DNA from: Desulfobacca acetoxidans
GTDB lineage: Bacteria; Desulfobacterota; Desulfobaccia; Desulfobaccales; 0-14-0-80-60-11
NCBI GenBank assembly: GCA_022736495.1
Contig: DZCR01000084.1
Location: forward strand, 1-13,986
Direction of reading: 5' to 3'
DNA length: 13,986 nucleotides
The position numbers and the translations under genes were made by a program. Shown here one piece after another: positions 8,522-13,986 of this stretch (the first letter of the stretch is position 1; each line of letters starts with the position of its first letter). The notes under the pieces were generated by a model that did no database searches, was not told the DNA's origin, and saw only the letters and a list, made by a program, of their open reading frames with translations.

Positions 8522-11500
8522 ATGGCTTTCCGAAGAGATCTCTGGACCAGATTTGAGTTCAAGGGAACTCCCATTTACGTAAGAGGGGATAAACCCGATT
8601 GGCTTGTCCCTAATGACGCCGGCGATAAAGTTTTACAAGAACTTGCCCGGAGCGGCGCAAATGGCCTTGATATCCAGGCGCAGCGGTTCCTGGCCCGATT
8701 GGCGGATGAGCCGGTGCGGCCTTATGAGGGGCGGGCCGAACACCTGAAGACGGATCATTTGCGAGAGCTCTGGTTCCATATCACCAACCGCTGCAACCAG
8801 ACTTGCCGCCACTGTCTGTTCGCTTCTTCACCGTCTGAGAAAACCGAACTGGCGGCCACCCGCATCCGGGAGATCGCAGCCCAGGCCACGGCCCTGGGCT
8901 GTCGGGTCTTCGCCTTGACCGGGGGCGAGCCCCTGGTGCATCCTGACTTTGAGTCAGTGGTGGATTTCCTCCTGGGCCAGGACGCCGCGCATGTGGTGGT
9001 CCTCACCAACGGCACGCTTCTTAAGGATTATGCCAGGGCCCTGGCGCGCTGGCCGGCAGATCGGTTTCACCTGCAGATCAGCGTCGATGGGCTTGGCCAT
9101 AATCATGACCGCATCCGCGGCCGGGGAGCTTTTGACGCCTTAGTCGCCCAACTGGCGTGGCTGAAGGCACAGAAAATCGCCTTGACGTTATCCATGTGCG
9201 TCACTGCCGAGAACGTCGAGGATATGCCGGCTCTGGTGAACTTCGCCGCTGAAGCGGGCGCGGCCAATCTTCACTTTATCTGGTATTTCGTGCGCGGCCG
9301 AGGGACCCCCAAACGGTTTGCCCCCCCGGAGGACATCTTCCCCAGACTGGCGGCGGCCGCGGAACGAGCTGCGGTGGCAGGAGTAAGCATCGATAACCTG
9401 GAAGCCTTGCGCTCCCAGGTGTTCGCCCCCAGCGGCACCAAACACGACGGCGCCGGCAGCGGCTGGGAATCGCTGGCCGTGGGGCCCGATGGTCAACTCT
9501 ATCCGTCTCCGGCTTTGGTGGGGGTGGAGGCTCTCGCCACACCAATAACCTCCGATGCGGCTGAAGCCTGGCGCCGGAGCCCGGTCCTGGAAGAGCTCAG
9601 GCGAGCCACCGCCGCGCAGACATCGTCGCCCTGGCGGTTTCTCTTGGGAGGGGGAGATCCGGATCACAGTTATCTGCATGCCGGGGTATTCACGGGTCAT
9701 GACCCCTATAGGCCTCTTTTTGAACAGACGGCGCAGTGGCTCATTGCCAGGGAAGCTGCCAGACAACCGACCGACGGCCCGGCTCGGCTCCGCCTCAAAA
9801 TGGGAGATATTCTGGAGAGCTGTGGAGCTCACGGGTCGGTAGCCCTGACTCACACCAATTGTCTGTTGGCGGCCGCCTCCCCTGACAGCCGCACCGTGGT
9901 GAAGGAGTTTTACCAGGCCGCGGCTCAAACTCCCCGGGAGGACATTCTGAATCCGGTGTGCTACCCGGAAGAGGCCATTTCCCACATCCCTGCCCAATAC
10001 CGGTTTCGAGGCTATGGCTGCGGCAGCCCGGTGCTGGACGCCGGCTTGCGACCCGGGGAAACGGTCCTGGACCTGGGGTGCGGCGGGGGCGTGGAGTGCT
10101 TCATCGCCGCCCGCCTGGTGGGAGAAACGGGCTGGGTCTTCGGGGTGGATATGCTGGACCCCATGCTGGCTCGTGCAGAACAAGGGGCCCAGGGGGTGGT
10201 GGCCAACCTGGGGTACAAAAACCTCGGATTCAAGAAAGGTTTTCTGGAAGAACTGCCCATACCCGATGAATCCATTGACGTGGTCTTATCGAACTGCGTG
10301 ATCAATCTTTCCGGCCACAAGCGCCGCACCTTCAGTGAAATTTTCCGGGTCCTGAAGCCCGGAGGGCGGCTGGTCATCTCCGACGTGGTCTGCGAAATCG
10401 AACCTGATGCAGCGGTCAAAAATGATGAAGGGTTGCGCGGCGAGTGTATCGCCGGAGCCTTGACCCAAGGGGACCTCTTCGGCCTGTTGGAGGAGTCGGA
10501 TTTTGTGGCCGCCCGGGTCCTGAAACGCTTTCCCTATCGGGTGGTTCAGGGTCACCAATTTTTCTCCATGACCTATAAAGCCCGCAAACCTGCTGTCGCA
10601 AAAGCGCTGCGGGTCATGTATCGGGGGCCTTTTCCGGCCCTACTGACCGGCCAGGGTGAAATCCTGGAGGTGGGAGTGACGCGGGAAATCGCGCTTGAGG
10701 AGGTTCCGGTCAATCCCGAAGACCTGTTTCTGTTCGACGCAGCCGGGGCCATAATCAATCTAGCCTTATCTCCGCCGACCTGCTGCCCCCAGGAGGGTTC
10801 GGGTTGTTGCGCCCCAGCCGAACTGCCCCCGGGCGAGCCAATCAGCATGGCAGCCTCGGCAGCCCATGGTTGCCCCCGTCCAGGAGAAGGGCCATTGCCT
10901 TCTTTCATGACACCGGCCTTGCAGAGTGAGCCCACCGCAGCCCTGCGACACGCTTCCGATTGCATGGTGTGCGGCGCTCCCTTGCATTACTTGCAGGCAG
11001 AGACCCCTTATCCCTGTGCTTTTTGCGGGGCGGTGCTCCCGGCAAACGCCCGGTGCGAGCGCGGCCACTTTGTCTGCGATGCCTGCCACACCCGGGACGC
11101 CGACGCCTTCCTGGAACATATTTGTCTCACCACCCGTGAGACCGATATGATCGCCCTTTTCCAGGAAATCCGGAGCCATCCGGCCATCCCGGTCCACGGC
11201 CCGGAGCACCATATTTTGGTGCCGGGAATTATCTTAGCCACCTATCGGAACCTGGGGGGCGAGGTGCCCTTGGCAATGCTGCGAACCGCTCTAAGACGCG
11301 GTAAAGCTGTGCCGGGGGGGTATTGTGCTTTTACCGGGGCCTGCGGCGCCGCCGTTGGGGTGGGCATCGCCTTCAGCCTCCTTTTGGGCGCCAATCCAGT
11401 GAAGGCCAGGGAACGCCAGCAGGTGCAAGAGGTGACCCAGGCAGTGCTCCAGGAACAGGCGAGCTTTGCCGCGGCCCGCTGCTGCCAGCGGGACTGCTGG

Positions 11501-11641
11501 TTGGCCATAAGGAAAGCGGCTGAATTGTCTAAAAATTATCTTCCCATCGTCCTGCAAGCCGATTTTTCGCTCCATTGCAGGCAGGCGCACCAGAACCGCG
11601 AATGCCTTGGGGAAGTCTGCCCTTTGTGGAAAGGAGTTTGA
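8522..11641 (+). CDS. Radical SAM / ArsM-like methyltransferase / DUF5714 fusion protein
   Basis: A 1039-residue cytoplasmic protein in one uninterrupted frame. Residues about 79-290 are a radical SAM domain: the [4Fe-4S] motif is Cys91-x3-Cys95-x2-Cys98 (ITNRCNQTCRHCLF), with LTGGEPLVHPDF, VLTNGTLL and QISVDG following. A SPASM-like extension (about 300-450) has GPDGQLYPSPALVG but lacks the usual Cys there. Residues about 458-700 are a class I SAM-dependent methyltransferase with motif I VLDLGCGGG (515-523), GVDMLDPML, SNCVINLS and RVLKPGGRLVISDV. Cys480, Cys500 (YGCG), Cys592 (SNC) and Cys642 (GEC) match the four arsenic-binding cysteines of ArsM by context. A linker holds CC pairs at 754-755 and 762-763. 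Residues about 809-1039 form DUF5714, rich in Cys (CMVC, CAFC, CDACH and others). Substrate unknown; arsenical or other thiophilic substrate methylation is an inference. DUF5714 has no established function. Confidence 0.9.
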   Translation: MAFRRDLWTRFEFKGTPIYVRGDKPDWLVPNDAGDKVLQELARSGANGLDIQAQRFLARLADEPVRPYEGRAEHLKTDHLRELWFHITNRCNQTCRHCLFASSPSEKTELAATRIREIAAQATALGCRVFALTGGEPLVHPDFESVVDFLLGQDAAHVVVLTNGTLLKDYARALARWPADRFHLQISVDGLGHNHDRIRGRGAFDALVAQLAWLKAQKIALTLSMCVTAENVEDMPALVNFAAEAGAANLHFIWYFVRGRGTPKRFAPPEDIFPRLAAAAERAAVAGVSIDNLEALRSQVFAPSGTKHDGAGSGWESLAVGPDGQLYPSPALVGVEALATPITSDAAEAWRRSPVLEELRRATAAQTSSPWRFLLGGGDPDHSYLHAGVFTGHDPYRPLFEQTAQWLIAREAARQPTDGPARLRLKMGDILESCGAHGSVALTHTNCLLAAASPDSRTVVKEFYQAAAQTPREDILNPVCYPEEAISHIPAQYRFRGYGCGSPVLDAGLRPGETVLDLGCGGGVECFIAARLVGETGWVFGVDMLDPMLARAEQGAQGVVANLGYKNLGFKKGFLEELPIPDESIDVVLSNCVINLSGHKRRTFSEIFRVLKPGGRLVISDVVCEIEPDAAVKNDEGLRGECIAGALTQGDLFGLLEESDFVAARVLKRFPYRVVQGHQFFSMTYKARKPAVAKALRVMYRGPFPALLTGQGEILEVGVTREIALEEVPVNPEDLFLFDAAGAIINLALSPPTCCPQEGSGCCAPAELPPGEPISMAASAAHGCPRPGEGPLPSFMTPALQSEPTAALRHASDCMVCGAPLHYLQAETPYPCAFCGAVLPANARCERGHFVCDACHTRDADAFLEHICLTTRETDMIALFQEIRSHPAIPVHGPEHHILVPGIILATYRNLGGEVPLAMLRTALRRGKAVPGGYCAFTGACGAAVGVGIAFSLLLGANPVKARERQQVQEVTQAVLQEQASFAAARCCQRDCWLAIRKAAELSKNYLPIVLQADFSLHCRQAHQNRECLGEVCPLWKGV

Positions 11642-11694
11642 TCTTGTCAGCCTTTGGGTTTTAAGTCTGCCGTCGACAGAAAGAGAGGGAACCA

Positions 11695-12525
11695 ATGCGG
11701 CTGCGCAATCCTTTCAGTAAAATCTTGTTAAATGACGGTGAGCCCACGGGTGAGCTCGACCCCAAGGAAATGGCCCCGAGGTTAAAGAGCGCCATGAGCA
11801 CCTTGAAAGGGTCATTTATCGAGTCCGAACGGAGTCGGGTGGCGTATGAGCGGATGCAGCATTCGGAAATTTATCAAGATTTCCTGAAGTTGAGCAACAA
11901 TTTGAAAACCATGAACCTATCGGCGCTGGTTGGCCGGGAGGAGAAAATCGCCTTCTGGATCAACCTGTACAACGTCATCGTCATCCACGGAGTCATCGCC
12001 CTGGGCCTCAAGGATTCGGTCAAAGAGGTCTGGAACTTCTTTCGACGGGTGTGCTATCAGATAGGAGAGCACTTTTTCACCCCTGACGACATTGAGCACG
12101 GCATCCTCCGGGGGAACCGCCGGCCCCCCTATGCCTTCTTCCGGGTCTTCAGCCAGGGTGACAATCGCCTTCGGTACCGCGTAGAACCCCTCGACCCCCG
12201 CATCCACTTCACCCTGGTGTGCGGTTCCTCTTCCTGCCCCTTCATCGATGTTTATACGCCTGAGAATTTGGAGGAGGAACTGGGTATCGCCGGGGCTGCC
12301 TTCCTAAACGGTGGCGGCGTGGTCGTGGACCGGGAGGGCCCCCGGGTCTCATTATCGCGAATCTTCAAATGGTATGGGCGGGACTTTGGGTTCAGTCAGG
12401 GCGAACGCCTCCGGTTTATTGCGCCTTACCTGAACCGGGATGAGGACCGGGAGTTCATTGAAAAAAATGCCGAGACTCTTAAGATTGTTTACCAGAACTA
12501 CGACTGGCGGCTGAACAGGGATTAA
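11695..12525 (+). CDS. DUF547 domain protein
   Basis: A 276-residue protein of the DUF547 family, which occurs in bacteria and plants and has no established biochemical function. The family signature is seen in order: FWINLYNVIVIHG (87-99), the invariant-looking HFTLVCGSSSCP (His171, Cys176, Cys181) and SRIFKWYGRDFG (221-232). The conserved His and Cys could be catalytic or metal-binding, but this is not shown. The N-terminus (MRLRNPFSKILLNDG) is not a signal peptide, so a cytoplasmic location is expected; many bacterial DUF547 proteins are instead exported. A GAGAGGGA ribosome site precedes the ATG. The gene begins 53 bases after the radical SAM fusion and is followed by a 113-base gap with a promoter, so it probably ends the preceding transcription unit. 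Confidence 0.88.
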   Translation: MRLRNPFSKILLNDGEPTGELDPKEMAPRLKSAMSTLKGSFIESERSRVAYERMQHSEIYQDFLKLSNNLKTMNLSALVGREEKIAFWINLYNVIVIHGVIALGLKDSVKEVWNFFRRVCYQIGEHFFTPDDIEHGILRGNRRPPYAFFRVFSQGDNRLRYRVEPLDPRIHFTLVCGSSSCPFIDVYTPENLEEELGIAGAAFLNGGGVVVDREGPRVSLSRIFKWYGRDFGFSQGERLRFIAPYLNRDEDREFIEKNAETLKIVYQNYDWRLNRD

Positions 12526-12571
12526 CCAGGGGTCCGCAAAGGATTAGTGAAGTATATTGGCATTTAGCCTA

Positions 12572-12600
12572 TTGACTGCTAGATAATCTGCACCTAACAT
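12572..12600 (+). promoter_or_regulatory. Sigma-70-type promoter candidate
   Basis: TTGACT at 12572-12577 and TAACAT at 12595-12600 are separated by 17 bases, the optimal spacing, within an AT-richer 113-base gap. Each hexamer has five or four matches to the bacterial consensus. Transcription would start near 12607 and give a short leader before the alpha/beta hydrolase. Confidence 0.5.
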
Positions 12601-12623
12601 TAACTTCAAGATTACCGATCGAG

Positions 12624-12631
12624 AAAGGAGG
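12624..12631 (+). promoter_or_regulatory. Strong ribosome binding site of the alpha/beta hydrolase
   Basis: AAAGGAGG lies seven bases before the ATG at 12639. It is the best Shine-Dalgarno match in the window and suggests efficient translation of the hydrolase. Confidence 0.75.
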
Positions 12632-12638
12632 GAGAACC

Positions 12639-13538
12639 ATGCTGCCGACCGCACAAGCGGCTCCGGGACGTTTTCCAAGCCTTTACAAGACCATTGAAGT
12701 TGAAGGACTCGAGATCTTTTATCGTGAAGCGGGCCCGGAAACCGCGCCCTCGATTATCTTACTCCACGGGTTCCCCACTTCATCGCATATGTTCCGTAAC
12801 CTGATCCCGGCTCTTTCGGACAAGTTCCATGTGGTGGCCCCGGATTATCCCGGGTACGGATATAGTTCGATGCCCACAGTTGGCGAGTTCGACTATACCT
12901 TCGACCGCATCGCAGGAATAATCGATGCCTTCATTGGGAAGCTGGGACTCCAGAAATACACCTTATACGTGTTCGATTACGGCGCCCCTGTGGGTTTTCG
13001 CATTGCCGCAAAACACCCCGAAAGAGTGGAGGCGCTGATTGTCCAGAACGGCAATGCCTACGATGAGGGTCTGCTTGACTTCTGGAAGCCGATTAGAGCC
13101 TATTGGAAGGATAAGACCGAAGAGAATGCCAAGGTGCTGAGAAACAGCTTGCTTACCATCGAAGCTACCAAATGGCAGTACACCAACGGTGTTCGAAATT
13201 CCGAGATCATCGCTCCCGATAACTGGATCCACGACCAGTACCTAATGGAGCGGCCTGGCAACAAGGACATCCAGCTTCAGCTCTTTTACGATTACCGCTC
13301 CAACCCCCCACTCTATCCCCAGTGGCAAGCCTATTTCAGGGAGCATCAACCGCCGACGTTGATCGCCTGGGGGAAGAACGACTACATTTTTCCTGCAGAA
13401 GGGGCCTTTCCCTATAAACGCGACCTGAAGAATATCGAATTCCACTTGCTTGATACAGGACACTTTGCACTGGAAGAGGATGGGGACCTGATCGCCAGCC
13501 TTATAGGAGATTTTTTGAAGAAGAATGTGACCGGTTAG
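12639..13538 (+). CDS. Alpha/beta hydrolase, haloalkane dehalogenase/epoxide hydrolase-like
   Basis: A 299-residue alpha/beta-hydrolase-fold enzyme, complete and without a clear signal peptide. The oxyanion-hole motif HGFP is at 43-46 ([15 protein letters not shown]), followed by [13 protein letters not shown]. The nucleophile elbow is [10 protein letters not shown] with Asp113 rather than Ser, as in haloalkane dehalogenases and epoxide hydrolases. The acid is probably Asp248 (AWGKND) and the base His275 (DTGHFALEE). A cap region lies at about 140-220. The residue after the nucleophile is Tyr, whereas classical haloalkane dehalogenases and epoxide hydrolases carry Trp there, so neither activity can be assigned; the natural substrate is unknown. 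It has its own promoter candidate and is followed by non-coding and decayed sequence, so it is probably monocistronic. Confidence 0.9.
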   Translation: MLPTAQAAPGRFPSLYKTIEVEGLEIFYREAGPETAPSIILLHGFPTSSHMFRNLIPALSDKFHVVAPDYPGYGYSSMPTVGEFDYTFDRIAGIIDAFIGKLGLQKYTLYVFDYGAPVGFRIAAKHPERVEALIVQNGNAYDEGLLDFWKPIRAYWKDKTEENAKVLRNSLLTIEATKWQYTNGVRNSEIIAPDNWIHDQYLMERPGNKDIQLQLFYDYRSNPPLYPQWQAYFREHQPPTLIAWGKNDYIFPAEGAFPYKRDLKNIEFHLLDTGHFALEEDGDLIASLIGDFLKKNVTG

Positions 13539-13543
13539 CACTG

Positions 13544-13562
13544 CTAATTTAAGGGAAATTAG
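13544..13562 (+). terminator. Weak hairpin just after the hydrolase gene
   Basis: A perfect 7-base stem (CTAATTT / AAATTAG) with a 5-base loop starts six bases after the stop codon. It is AT-only apart from one pair and has no clear T-tract, so termination is doubtful. It shares its right arm with the larger inverted repeat that follows. Confidence 0.3.
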
Positions 13563-13613
13563 GGACAGACGGTATTTTCCCAAGAAAGCTTAAAAAACCT
13601 TCGTCCCTGATTT
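13556..13613. repeat. Imperfect inverted repeat, REP-like element
   Basis: The left arm at 13556-13572 reads AAATTAGGGACAGACGG. The reverse complement of the right arm (13598-13613) reads AAATCAGGGACGAAGG, so about 14 positions pair with one gap, around an AT-rich loop of 25 bases. The AGGGACAGAC core recalls the palindromic repeats found near IS200-like/RAYT transposases in deltaproteobacteria (recognition from memory, not a search). No transposase gene is present in the window. It may be a lone REP-type or MITE-like remnant. Confidence 0.5.
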
Positions 13614-13671
13614 GTATGAGTTTTAACCCTGCTTGCGGGCCCGTCTTTTTAAGACGGCCACGGGGTAACGA

Positions 13672-13883
13672 GTGCAAAAGGACCTGGTGAAGGCATCTGC
13701 CTGTCCGGATTGCGAAGACCATTTATAACCTGAACCAGGGGCCAAGGGGTGGACGAGGCCAAACGATACGGCATCACTGCGGTACCGACCGTAGTGGTAG
13801 ATGGTAAGCTTCTGGACTGGTGCATGCGTGCCAATATTGAAAGACATGATCTGGAAGCAGCAGGTATCGGCAAACTCCTATAG
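13672..13883 (+). pseudogene. Decayed thioredoxin-like small redox protein
   Basis: The remains lie in three frames. Frame 1 from 13672 gives VQKDLVKASACPDCE (a CPDC motif at about 13702-13713) and then runs into a TAA. Frame 2 at 13718-13738 gives TIYNLNQ. Frame 3 from 13743 gives QGVDEAKRYG, then the cis-proline region ITAVPTVVVDGKLLDWC, and ends with EAAGIGKLL and a TAG at 13881-13883. Joined by two small indels, these read as one thioredoxin-fold protein like the short redox proteins with a typical AAGIG C-terminus. An in-frame TAA at 13666-13668 also interrupts the more upstream part, where no start codon with a ribosome site is seen. Two indels could in principle be sequencing errors, but the upstream stop and lost start favour true decay. 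Confidence 0.6.
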
Positions 13884-13986
13884 CCTGGGAGTGCCGAGTT
13901 CATCTTCAGGTAGGGGGGAAGAATCAGACCCTTATAGCGTTTGCCGAAAATTTTTTCCTCAACGAGGGTAAGTGGGTATCACGTGA
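13884..13986. other. Non-coding end of window, nothing recognised
   Basis: About 100 bases after the thioredoxin-like remnant show no open frame with a start site, no RNA gene and no strong hairpin. It may be the upstream region of a gene beyond the window. Confidence 0.5.

Noticed and set aside
12639..13538. Haloalkane dehalogenase as a definite function
   Set aside because: The Asp nucleophile fits, but the following Trp that helps bind halide is Tyr here, so only the broader hydrolase family is supported.
13749..13883. An intact 44-residue small protein starting at GTG 13749
   Set aside because: There is no ribosome site, and the peptide is only the C-terminal half of a thioredoxin fold, which fits a gene fragment better.

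Overview
This is a gene-dense bacterial window of moderately high GC with eight intact protein genes, all on the + strand. Gaps between genes run from 19 to about 113 bases. No tRNA, rRNA, CRISPR array or intact mobile element was seen. The gene set (VTT membrane proteins, a maltodextrin-type glucan phosphorylase, a DUF2652 protein, a YyaL-like thioredoxin-fold protein, an ArsM-like methyltransferase fused to DUF5714, and a DUF547 protein) and the codon use suggest an anaerobic or sulfur-cycling deltaproteobacterium (Desulfobacterota). That placement is an inference from protein style, not a database match.

Left part (1-3101): a stand-alone TVP38/TMEM64 (VTT/DedA-like) membrane protein is followed by a second VTT domain fused to a complete MerA/dihydrolipoamide-dehydrogenase-like flavoprotein. 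Middle part (3167-8420): an alpha-glucan phosphorylase (glgP), a DUF2652 cyclase-like protein and a DUF255/YyaL-like thioredoxin-fold protein that carries an apparent signal peptide.

Right part (8522-12525): the most unusual gene is a 1039-residue protein joining a radical SAM domain, a methyltransferase with the cysteine signature of arsenite methyltransferases, a short double-Cys-pair linker and a Cys-rich DUF5714 domain. A DUF547 protein follows 53 bases later. An alpha/beta hydrolase (12639-13538) has its own probable promoter and is probably a separate unit.

The last 450 bases hold no intact gene. They contain an imperfect inverted repeat that resembles REP-type elements, then a broken thioredoxin-like gene whose remains lie in three frames, then about 100 bases with nothing recognisable.

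How the genes work together is uncertain. A recurring theme is thiol, flavin and radical redox chemistry with features related to metal or metalloid handling (MerA-like fold, ArsM-like Cys set, thioredoxin remnant). Glycogen breakdown and the hydrolase look like ordinary neighbours. The best candidate for undescribed biology is the radical SAM/ArsM-like/DUF5714 fusion.
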